From the NCBI GenBank assembly GCA_009774535.1, contig VSNY01000082.1:4543-16093 (forward strand): a DNA stretch of 11,551 nt, written 5' to 3'. The translations under genes were made by a program, and so were the position numbers. The notes beneath the pieces are model-generated. The model worked only from the letters and a program-made list of their open reading frames with translations, was not told the origin of the DNA and did no database searches. The stretch is from Lachnospiraceae bacterium. Its GTDB lineage: Bacteria; Bacillota; Clostridia; Lachnospirales; Lachnospiraceae. This document shows positions 5,271 to 11,551 of this stretch, one piece after another; position 1 is the stretch's first letter, and each line of letters begins with the position of its first letter.

Positions 5271-5656
5271 ATAACACGGGCATCCAAATAATCCGTCCGC
5301 AGACGCTGCAAACTTTCCTTGCAGGACTGCATCACCCTTTCATAAGAAGTATTATAATACCCAAAAGTTTCCCCATTTACTTTTTCCTGGAAAATACCTG
5401 TTTTTGAAATTAACTGTATCCTCCCGCGAATAGACGTATCTTCTGAAAAAGCATCCCCCATCAGCTTTTCACATAAAGTTGACGAATAAATCTCCGCCGT
5501 ATCAAAAGAAGTGATTCCTCTGTCAATGCACGCATTCATGAACTGCGCCAATTCCTTCGACGTCCATTTCCAGTCTTCCAGCCTCCAGAACCCTTGTACA
5601 ACCGCAGAAAGCGATAATCTTTCCGATAATTTTACTGTTTTCATATAAATGCCCAT
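5255..5656 (-). pseudogene. Aldo/keto reductase, 5' fragment cut by the element
   Basis: NAD(P)H-dependent oxidoreductase fold, resembling the YdhF branch. Only residues 1-125 match the family, which is usually about 300 aa. Catalytic-type residues present are Asp52 and Tyr57 (FDTAEIY) and Lys85 (LISKTG). The sequence follows the family up to RLRTDYLD, where members continue into a strand ending in the catalytic LIH. Here the frame instead runs through eight unrelated residues to a TAG at 5255. The catalytic His, the barrel's second half and the cofactor site are lost, so the fragment should be inactive. It begins 39 nt after mglC, in the same operon. The ATG at 5656 has a purine-rich GGGAAAGG upstream; an ATG at 5644 is an alternative. 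Confidence 0.85.
5268..5276 (-). promoter_or_regulatory. Extended -10 promoter candidate at the element edge
   Basis: On the minus strand, TGTTATAAT (5276-5268) is a perfect extended -10 (TGnTATAAT). There is no good -35 at 17 bp. Transcription would start near 5261 and run into the leader of the 130-aa gene. The start would fall inside the 5' arm of terminator T1, so transcripts from here would lack about half of that arm. Confidence 0.5.
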
Positions 5657-5695
5657 ACCTTTCCCATCATCTGTTCCTTTATGTTCTGCTCCTTC

Positions 5696-6685
5696 TTAAG
5701 CATTCTTTCTCATATCCAATGCAACCGCGCTGCATATAATCATACCTTTTATTACCAACTGCCAGTTAGCGTTTACACCGATAAATGCTAAACCATAACT
5801 AATAAATGTAAAAATAATGACGCCTATGACTGCCCCTGACACTTTGCCAATGCCCCCGCTCAAAGAAATGCCGCCCACTACACAGGATGAAATAGCATCG
5901 AACTCATAAGCGTTCCCATAAGAACTATTGGCGCCGCCTGTCCTGGCCACCTCCATAATACCGGCCAGACCCACCAGACAGCTTTCAATAATGAACACGC
6001 ACATGATCACTTTGTTTACGCTTACGCCGGAAACCTTGGCCGCTTCGGGATTGCCGCCTACAATATAAATATTTTTTCCGAATACTGTTTTATTGAGGAC
6101 GAACCATACGATAACAACTGCCGCCAAAGCAATAACAACCAACAAGCTGATCTGCCCAAACAACTTATAGCTGCTTAAGAAACGCAGATCATCCCTGATT
6201 CCTCCTATTGGTTGTGAATTATTGGGTTTTTTTGCAAAATAAAGGCAATTAATTCCATATACAATCGTTGACATCCCAAAAGTTGCTATAAAAGGCGCCA
6301 TCTTCAGTTTTGAAATCATAAACCCATTGACCGCTCCGATAACGGCAACAGCCGCAATCGTAATAAGAATTGGAAGGATAATCGGAAGTTCCGGCAAATT
6401 CGGCCAAAACCTGTTGGAGTACGCCGCCATTTGGGACATAGACGCCACCAAAACCGCCGCCAGACCCACCTGTCTTCCGCCCGCCAGATCGGTTCCTCCT
6501 ATCAGAAGCGGAAACATCAGCCCGAGGGCACAAATCATCTTTACCGCAGATTGCGTAATAATATCGGTAAATACCCGCCATTGCAAAAAGGAAGGCTCTA
6601 TTATTATAATCCCTATAATCATAAACAGCAAAACGATAACAAGAGCCTTATCAATTAATATCTTTTTCAAATTTATCGTCTTCAT
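5696..6685 (-). CDS. mglC: MglC-type sugar ABC transporter permease
   Basis: Integral membrane permease of a ribose/galactose-class (CUT2) sugar importer. 329 residues with about eight to ten hydrophobic helices. Segments closely match E. coli MglC as I remember it: GTDLAGGRQVGLAAV, FGKNIYIVGGNPEAAKVSGV, SSCVVGGISLSGGIG, and SYGLAFIGVNANWQLVIKG. That is closer to MglC than to RbsC. The ATG overlaps the TGA of mglA (ATGA) with GAGGAGG 7 nt upstream, so translation is coupled to the ATPase. It would pair with MglA and the lipoprotein MglB. The length is full and nothing is missing. Confidence 0.9.
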   Translation of the reverse strand: MKTINLKKILIDKALVIVLLFMIIGIIIIEPSFLQWRVFTDIITQSAVKMICALGLMFPLLIGGTDLAGGRQVGLAAVLVASMSQMAAYSNRFWPNLPELPIILPILITIAAVAVIGAVNGFMISKLKMAPFIATFGMSTIVYGINCLYFAKKPNNSQPIGGIRDDLRFLSSYKLFGQISLLVVIALAAVVIVWFVLNKTVFGKNIYIVGGNPEAAKVSGVSVNKVIMCVFIIESCLVGLAGIMEVARTGGANSSYGNAYEFDAISSCVVGGISLSGGIGKVSGAVIGVIIFTFISYGLAFIGVNANWQLVIKGMIICSAVALDMRKNA

Positions 6686-8211
6686 TCAGAATCCTCCTCT
6701 TTCGCTTTATTGGAAAACATCGTAGCATACTTCATTACCTCTATCTGCGTAGCTTCCTTCTGCTCCAATATTCCCGATAATTTCCCCTCGCACATAATCA
6801 TTATCTTATCCGACATGCCAAGCAGTTCCGGCATTTCCGAAGAAACCATAATAATTGCCTTCCCCTTCTTTACCAGGTCTCTCATGATTTTATAAATCTC
6901 ATATTTAGCGCCTACATCTACGCCCCTTGTAGGCTCGTCCAGGATAAGGATATCGCAATCCGACAAAAGCCATCTTCCTACCAACACCTTCTGTTGGTTT
7001 CCCCCGGAAAGATTTTTTATCAAAGTATCCGTATTTGCCATCCTCACATCCAGTTCCCTGCATATATCATCTACGCTTTTCCCTATTTTTTTCCTGTGAA
7101 TTAACCCTATTACATTATCCGCCAGTTTTTTATAAGCTACTACCAGTGCATTATCCCATACGGAGAGCATCGGTATGATGCCTGTTGCCCGCCGTTCTTC
7201 TGTCAATAAAGCGAATTTATTTTTTATGGCATCCTTCGGCGTTTGATTTTTAATTATTTTCCCATTCATAACCAGCGTCCCTGAGCGGATCTTCCTCAAT
7301 CCGAAAATCGCTTCTACCAGCTCTGTCCGCTGGGCTCCTACCAAACCGCCAATCCCTAATATTTCCCCTTTATGAAGTTCAAAATTAATATGTTCAAATG
7401 AATGTTCCTGCGCACTTGTAAAATCTTCTACCTTTAAAAGCACTTCTTCCTGAATCGTATCTTCCGCGGGAGGAAACCTTTCCTCCATATTACGTCCAAC
7501 CATTTGATGGATGACTTCATCGATTGTAATATCCCTGATCGCCCACTTTCCTACATATTGTCCATCCCGCATAATAGTGATCTCATCCGCAATCTCAAAA
7601 ATTTCTTCCAACTTATGCGATATATAAATGATAGAACGGCCTTCTGACTTCAACCTGCCGATAATCTTAAAAAGATGCTTTGTCTCGGCTACCGTAAGGC
7701 TTGACGTAGGTTCATCCATAATAATAACTTTGGCGTCATAAGATACTGCCTTGGCTATTTCAATGGCCTGAAGCTGGGAAACGGATAAGCTTTTTGCCAA
7801 AGTATCCGCCGGAATATTGAATTCCAAATCTTTCAGCAGCTCCTCCGTCATTGCTTTCATTTTTTCCTCATCTACTACCATGCCTTTTTTTACAAATCTT
7901 CCTACCCATATGTTATCCACTACACTCCGGTAAGGAATCGGGTTCAATTCCTGATGGATCATGGATATTCCCAATTTTAAAGCGGTATTGGGATCTGCCA
8001 TTTCCACTTTTTCTCCATCCAGTTCTATAGTTCCTTCTTCCGGATGATATAATCCGAACAGGCATTTCATCAGTGTCGATTTTCCGGCGCCGTTTTCACC
8101 GATTAAAGCATGTACCGAACCGGGTTTCACCTCCAGCTGTACCTTATCAAGCGCCTTTACACCCGGGAATGATTTAGACATATTACTTACTCTCAATCTA
8201 TACTTTTCCAA
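6682..8211 (-). CDS. mglA: MglA-type sugar ABC transporter ATPase (two nucleotide-binding domains)
   Basis: ATPase that drives CUT2 sugar import. 509 residues with two tandem ABC domains. Domain 1: Walker A GENGAGKS (38-45), Q-loop Gln87, signature LSVSQ (142-146), Walker B VIIMDEP (162-168), His199. Domain 2: degenerate Walker A GLVGAQRT (289-296), signature LSGGNQ (401-406), Walker B ILILDEP (421-427). The degenerate second P-loop is normal for the RbsA/MglA family. The start is TTG at 8211 with GGGAGG 9 nt upstream. The next ATG, codon 11, would remove the first strand, which aligns with family members. MglA-specific features include SFPGVKALD and SSEMPELLG. Confidence 0.92.
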   Translation of the reverse strand: MEKYRLRVSNMSKSFPGVKALDKVQLEVKPGSVHALIGENGAGKSTLMKCLFGLYHPEEGTIELDGEKVEMADPNTALKLGISMIHQELNPIPYRSVVDNIWVGRFVKKGMVVDEEKMKAMTEELLKDLEFNIPADTLAKSLSVSQLQAIEIAKAVSYDAKVIIMDEPTSSLTVAETKHLFKIIGRLKSEGRSIIYISHKLEEIFEIADEITIMRDGQYVGKWAIRDITIDEVIHQMVGRNMEERFPPAEDTIQEEVLLKVEDFTSAQEHSFEHINFELHKGEILGIGGLVGAQRTELVEAIFGLRKIRSGTLVMNGKIIKNQTPKDAIKNKFALLTEERRATGIIPMLSVWDNALVVAYKKLADNVIGLIHRKKIGKSVDDICRELDVRMANTDTLIKNLSGGNQQKVLVGRWLLSDCDILILDEPTRGVDVGAKYEIYKIMRDLVKKGKAIIMVSSEMPELLGMSDKIMIMCEGKLSGILEQKEATQIEVMKYATMFSNKAKEEDSE

Positions 8212-8233
8212 GTAATATTCCTCCCTTCTGGAA

Positions 8234-8267
8234 GGCGGCTGCCCGTTTCCGTTCTTTTGCAGCCGCC
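8234..8267 (-). repeat. GC-rich hairpin between mglB and mglA
   Basis: GGCGGCTGC (8234-8242) and GCAGCCGCC (8259-8267) form a perfect 9-bp stem with a 16-nt loop in the 81-nt gap. No T-run follows. In binding-protein transport operons such hairpins often protect the upstream mRNA or partly block read-through, so that the binding protein is made in excess over the ATPase and permease. The stem is seen; the role is inferred. Confidence 0.65.
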
Positions 8268-8292
8268 CATATGATCACAGCTTCTTTCGTGT

Positions 8293-9462
8293 TTATTCCG
8301 AAATGGAATTCATCAGTTCCAACGTTTGATCCAAATTGCTGCTATCCACAATTACATAAGGAACCCACACGTATTTTCCTTCTACCGTACAGTCCACTCC
8401 TACTACGTCTTCCGTAATTTCCTTGCCCTCTTTTACGGCTTTTATTACGTTAATAATGGCATCGGACTGATTCAGCCTGTCGTTTAATACTGTGCCAAGC
8501 AGAGATCCCGCTTTCATTGCTTCCAAAGCGTCAATATTGGCATCAATTCCTACAACCGGAACAAATTTTTCCGGATCGCCGCTGTTATATCCGTTATTGA
8601 TGCAGGCCTGTACTGCTCCCATTGCCATACTGTCGTTGTTGCAAAGCACGCCTTCAATCCCGTCAATCCCATATGCCGTAATCCATGCGTTCATTTTATC
8701 CAATGCCTGAGCCTGATCCCAGTTCGCAGTATCCATTGCCAGTATTTCATATTCAATTCCCTGAGCGCTTAAAGTTTCTTCATAAGCCTGTGTGCGCAGG
8801 ACAACATCCTGCTGCCCGATTTCGCCTTGCAGCACTACCAGCTGTAAAATGCCGTCGCCGTTTTTATCCGCAATTTCTTTGTTTGCATTCCAATAATTAA
8901 TTAACGCCTGTGCGCACATTTCTCCCGATTCTTTTGCCTGGGCTCCTACATAAAGAATATTGTCATAATTTTCCATTGTCGTTTCCATAGGCTCCATATT
9001 GAAAAATACGGCCGGCACTCCTTCTTCGCTGCACTTTTGAGCCATGGTTTCCGTACTTTCTCTATCGGGCGCGCAGATCGCAACCACATCCGTTCCTTTC
9101 GTAAGCGCCGCTTCCAATTTGCTGATAGCGGTAGAAACATCATTTGCCGCATCCTGCATATCAAGGGAAATTCCCCCTATTTTTTCCTCTTCATTCTGCA
9201 TGATAATACGGAAGCCGCTCTGGAACTGGTCGTCAAACGCCCTCCATATAACGGTAGCATTTACAGAACTGTCTGCTGCTTCGCCTTCTGCAGCAGCATC
9301 TTCTGCAACATCCGCGCTTTCTTCTGTTTCATTTTCCGCAGCATCTACAGCGGGAGCTTCTTCTTCCGCCGGCGCCTGTTGGGTTTCATTTGCCGTGCCG
9401 CATGCAGCGAGGGAAAATACCATTGCAGTTGCTAATATTGTGCTTAATAATCTTTTTTTCAT
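8293..9462 (-). CDS. mglB: MglB-type sugar-binding lipoprotein
   Basis: Substrate receptor for the importer. 389 residues, signal peptide with lipobox LAACG (Cys21 lipidated), then an Ala/Glu-rich linker (about 26-66) and a periplasmic-binding-protein type 1 fold. Segments match E. coli MglB: VPAVFFNMEP, YVGAQAKESG, DTANWDQAQALDKMNAW, NNDSMAMGA, and GTVLNDRLNQ. A calcium-type loop DKNGDG (199-204) is kept. Most sugar-contact positions are conserved: Asp78 and Phe80 in the FDDQF segment, Asn155, Arg223, Trp248, Asn276, Asp307, Asn327. The position of MglB His152, however, is Gln217 (GEIGQQD), so the sugar may differ from galactose/glucose. The ATG at 9462 follows GGAGG. Confidence 0.9.
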   Translation of the reverse strand: MKKRLLSTILATAMVFSLAACGTANETQQAPAEEEAPAVDAAENETEESADVAEDAAAEGEAADSSVNATVIWRAFDDQFQSGFRIIMQNEEEKIGGISLDMQDAANDVSTAISKLEAALTKGTDVVAICAPDRESTETMAQKCSEEGVPAVFFNMEPMETTMENYDNILYVGAQAKESGEMCAQALINYWNANKEIADKNGDGILQLVVLQGEIGQQDVVLRTQAYEETLSAQGIEYEILAMDTANWDQAQALDKMNAWITAYGIDGIEGVLCNNDSMAMGAVQACINNGYNSGDPEKFVPVVGIDANIDALEAMKAGSLLGTVLNDRLNQSDAIINVIKAVKEGKEITEDVVGVDCTVEGKYVWVPYVIVDSSNLDQTLELMNSISE

Positions 9463-9493
9463 ATAGTTATCCTCCGTTTTTTATTTACCCAAA

Positions 9494-10342
9494 TTAGCTT
9501 TCAAATCTGAAATCCTTCATTTTTCCTTTGATAAATTCCTTTGCGGAATTTTTGGAATGAATAAACATTGCCGTATTATATTTAAATTCCGGCTGCTTTT
9601 TTAATTCTTCAAAAGAATCCGCGACTGCCGTAAGCACATCCGTCGCCACATTGATTTTTCGGATACCATTACGGATTGCCTCCTGAACCTGATCAATAGG
9701 CGTCCCCGATCCTCCGTGAAGCACTAACGGTACGTCTACCGCTTCTTTAATCGCTTTTAACCTCTCTATATTAAGATGCGGCGCTGCAATATAATGTCCA
9801 TGCTGCGTTCCGATGCTGACTGCCAGGCAATCCACGCCTGTTCTTTCTACGAATTCCCTCGCTTCTTCCGGATCGGTCTGCGCTGCCTCAGGGCCTTTGA
9901 CGATCAAATCCCCCTCTTCCCCTACCAGTTTGCCCAATTCTCCTTCCACCGTAATGCCAAGGGTGTGTGCATAATCTACAACCTTTTTTGTCAAAGCGAC
10001 ATTTTCTTCAAACGGCAGGGAAGAACCATCAATCATAACGGAAGAATAGCCCGCCTGAATTGCCGCAACACATTCTTCATAGGTACGGCAATGATCCAAA
10101 TGAAGCGCAATCGGTATTTGAGCATTTGCCGCTGCCCTTTTTACAGTCTCCACCGTTCCTTCAAATCCTCCCATCAGGTCGCAGCAATCCGTTCCCGTGA
10201 TAAAAATAACCGGGCAATTCAATTCGGTTCCTGCTTCAATAGCCGCCAAGGCCGTCTCGTAAGAAACCGTCACATAAGCGCCATACGCAACCTGCTGTTC
10301 CTCCGCCAGTTTTAAAATTTCTTTCATTGGTGCAAATTTCAT
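9494..10342 (-). CDS. Class II (zinc) ketose-phosphate aldolase, FbaA/GatY/KbaY family
   Basis: Cleaves a ketose (bis)phosphate into DHAP and an aldehyde. 282 residues from the ATG at 10342 with AAAGGA 8 nt upstream. An ATG at 10351 abuts the ribosome site and is unlikely. Family features: AYGAYVTVSYET (binding entry), catalytic Asp83 and zinc ligand His84 in HLDH, VEGELG (132-137), zinc ligands His181 in TQHG and His209 in LHGGSG, and the phosphate-binding segment INVATD (230-235). The length is normal. It lies 21 nt after the kinase gene, which suggests the kinase makes its substrate. Fructose-1,6-, tagatose-1,6- or a ketose-1-phosphate are all possible; the sequence alone does not decide. 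Confidence 0.9.
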   Translation of the reverse strand: MKFAPMKEILKLAEEQQVAYGAYVTVSYETALAAIEAGTELNCPVIFITGTDCCDLMGGFEGTVETVKRAAANAQIPIALHLDHCRTYEECVAAIQAGYSSVMIDGSSLPFEENVALTKKVVDYAHTLGITVEGELGKLVGEEGDLIVKGPEAAQTDPEEAREFVERTGVDCLAVSIGTQHGHYIAAPHLNIERLKAIKEAVDVPLVLHGGSGTPIDQVQEAIRNGIRKINVATDVLTAVADSFEELKKQPEFKYNTAMFIHSKNSAKEFIKGKMKDFRFES

Positions 10343-10363
10343 AATCTCCATCCTTTCTTTATT

Positions 10364-11308
10364 TTATTTATAAAAACTTTGATATAAATCAAAAGCTTCT
10401 TCATAATCCGGTATTCCTGCAGTCCCGCCTACACTCCCCACATTTTTTGACGCCACGCAGGAAGCAAATTCAGCGCCGGAAAAGATATCCATCCCATTAG
10501 CCAATCCACTCATCAGTCCTGCCATAAAGGAATCCCCCGCCCCTGTTGTATCTACCACCGGCAGCCCTTGCGGACATTTGATAAACCTCTTCTCCTTAAA
10601 ATCCGTAACAAAACATCCCTCGGCCCCCATCTTGATCCCAAATACCTTCATAGGGAATCTTTTAAAGCATTCTGCTATTAATTCCGGTTCCGTCCGCCCG
10701 GTAATTTTAACCGCTTCATCCATACTTGGGAAAAAAATATCCGTTTCCATAAATGCCGGAGCGAGATAGGAAAGCCAGTCCCTCTCGGGATCTTCCAAAT
10801 TAAAAGCCGCATCCATAACCGTCATCTTCCCACGGCGGTGCGCCCTGCAAAAAACATCCTTTATGCCTCCCTCATCCATTTTCCGCATTGCCATAGCAGA
10901 ACCGATGTATATCATATCCGCTTCTTCTATCAGCTGATCGCCGATATCTCTTCCGGAAAGCCTTGCAAAAATAGATTTCTCCGATAAAAAATGCCTTTCG
11001 CCCTTTTCATCGATCAATGCATAAGAGGCTGCCGTAGCGCATTCTTTTTCATAGATTACACCCGAAGTATTTATCCCCCGGCTATCGCATTCCCGCAGAA
11101 TAAACTCCCCGTTGGCATCCTTGGCAACCCTTCCGGCAATAGAAACCGAATTTCCCAGCTTCGCAAGGCCTATCGCTACATTAAGGGCATCCCCGCCGCA
11201 GCAAACGGAGGGCTTGTCAATCTTTACACTATCCAAAGACAAAATATTGGATGGTACAGGAGAAAGCAGCGTATCGCATACCATCATTCCTATACAAAGC
11301 ATCTTCAT
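10364..11308 (-). CDS. PfkB/ribokinase-family sugar kinase
   Basis: ATP-dependent sugar kinase, first gene of the operon. 314 residues from the ATG at 11308, which follows AAAAGGAG at 9-nt spacing and gives the usual N-terminus MKMLCIGMMVCD. An upstream ATG at 11353 would add 15 charged residues and is less likely. PfkB signature 1 is around CCGGDALNVAIGLAKLG (37-52). Signature 2 is DTTGAGDSFMAG (253-264), with Asp259 as catalytic base and GAG as anion hole. The pair of a PfkB kinase and a class II aldolase resembles tagatose (LacC/GatY) and fructose phosphate routes. Substrate specificity cannot be read from the sequence. Confidence 0.9.
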   Translation of the reverse strand: MKMLCIGMMVCDTLLSPVPSNILSLDSVKIDKPSVCCGGDALNVAIGLAKLGNSVSIAGRVAKDANGEFILRECDSRGINTSGVIYEKECATAASYALIDEKGERHFLSEKSIFARLSGRDIGDQLIEEADMIYIGSAMAMRKMDEGGIKDVFCRAHRRGKMTVMDAAFNLEDPERDWLSYLAPAFMETDIFFPSMDEAVKITGRTEPELIAECFKRFPMKVFGIKMGAEGCFVTDFKEKRFIKCPQGLPVVDTTGAGDSFMAGLMSGLANGMDIFSGAEFASCVASKNVGSVGGTAGIPDYEEAFDLYQSFYK

Positions 11309-11551
11309 CCGTCCACACTCCTTTTCTCTTCTTTCCTTATTTTCTTTCTCCACATGCTTTGATTATTATTTCGTTCATTCTAATGTACGTACATTTGTAT
11401 GTCTATATATTTGCATATTCAACAAAAAATGCCAATATATTTTTTTCATTTTATTTATTTTACTCAATTTTATTTTTCTTTCCTAAAGAAAATCATATAA
11501 AATGTCATTTTTTCTCATTATCTATTGCATTTTTTCATATAATATCATATT
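11309..11551 (-). promoter_or_regulatory. AT-rich promoter region of the sugar operon
   Basis: No gene is seen in these 243 nt. The DNA is very AT-rich. Possible promoter elements on the minus strand include TTGGCA (11435-11430) and TATATA (11409-11404), but the 20-bp spacing is poor, so no promoter is placed with confidence. The operator-like palindrome at 11382-11395 lies just downstream of these. No catabolite-repression cre site matching the usual consensus was found by eye. Confidence 0.5.
11382..11395. promoter_or_regulatory. AraR/GntR-type operator palindrome
   Basis: AATGTACGTACATT is a perfect 14-bp palindrome with the core TGTACGTACA. That core is shared with the known Bacillus AraR consensus ATTTGTACGTACAAAT and with other GntR-family operators. 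It lies 74 nt upstream of the kinase start, just downstream of the likely -10 region, where a repressor would block initiation. The regulator gene is not in the window. Confidence 0.55.

Larger units (their letters stand above)
1..5281. mobile_element. Right-hand end of a putative integrative/conjugative element (partial)
   Basis: This is inferred from context. To the right of about 5281 lies a metabolic operon whose last gene, an aldo/keto reductase, breaks off abruptly. To the left lie only accessory genes: a ParM/ParR-like segregation pair, small hydrophobic peptides, a Cys-rich protein, a lipoprotein and a thioester-domain adhesin. This cargo is typical of integrated conjugative elements and plasmids of Clostridia. 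No integrase, relaxase or conjugation gene is visible inside the window, so the class of element cannot be named. The other end lies beyond position 1. An alternative is a deletion or rearrangement that fused two unrelated regions. Confidence 0.6.

Noticed and set aside
4971..5281. Known riboswitch or T-box in the leader
   Set aside because: No T-box sequence or recognisable riboswitch core was found by eye; only the terminators and alternative pairing are supported.
5696..9462. Ribose transporter RbsABC
   Set aside because: Motifs in the permease (GTDLAGGRQVGLAAV, GVNANWQLVIKG) and in the binding protein match MglC and MglB much better than RbsC and RbsB.
10364..11308. IolC/IolJ-type myo-inositol catabolism for the kinase and aldolase
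   Set aside because: IolC is a PfkB kinase and IolJ a class II aldolase, but no other iol genes are present and the transporter is of MglBAC type.

Overview
The window looks like a Gram-positive, Clostridia-type chromosome, most likely a Lachnospiraceae-like gut bacterium. The grounds are strong AGGAGG-type ribosome binding sites in front of nearly every gene, short operon spacings, lipobox-type lipoproteins, a thioester-domain surface protein, and an MglBAC-type sugar transporter of Firmicutes flavour. Every gene I can support lies on the minus strand, so transcription runs from high to low coordinates. I saw no rRNA, tRNA, CRISPR array, transposase or recombinase.

Right part (about 5282-11551): a sugar utilisation operon. 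In order of transcription it encodes a PfkB-family sugar kinase, a class II (zinc) aldolase, the substrate-binding lipoprotein MglB, the double ATPase MglA, the permease MglC, and the first part of an aldo/keto reductase. A simple reading is that MglBAC imports a sugar, the kinase phosphorylates it, the aldolase cleaves the phosphate ester to DHAP plus an aldehyde, and the reductase would have acted on an aldehyde or ketone. The exact sugar cannot be read from sequence. An AT-rich leader upstream of the kinase carries a 14-bp perfect palindrome of the AraR/GntR operator type.

Boundary (about 5281): the aldo/keto reductase stops matching its family after residue Asp125, just before the catalytic-His segment. 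The sequence then changes to unrelated DNA. I read this as one end of an inserted mobile or integrative element that has split the reductase gene; the rest of the element runs off the left edge of the window.

Left part (1-5281): accessory element cargo in one long minus-strand gene series. It begins with a roughly 300-nt leader containing two intrinsic terminators. The 3' arm of the first terminator is perfectly complementary over 14 nt to the 5' arm of the second, so an attenuator or antiterminator design is possible. Then follow a 130-aa protein of unknown function, a 47-aa single-span membrane peptide, an 8-cysteine putative zinc protein, a ParM-like actin, a ParR-like adaptor, a 60-aa hydrophobic peptide, a small ribbon-helix-helix-like protein, one or two mini-ORFs, a lipoprotein with a Glu/Pro/Thr-rich spacer, a second 60-aa hydrophobic peptide (70% identical to the first), and the N-terminal part of a thioester-domain adhesin. 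The adhesin has its own promoter, nested in inverted repeats, and a terminator-like hairpin just before its ribosome binding site. The element therefore appears to combine plasmid-style segregation functions with cell-surface functions, under layered leader control.
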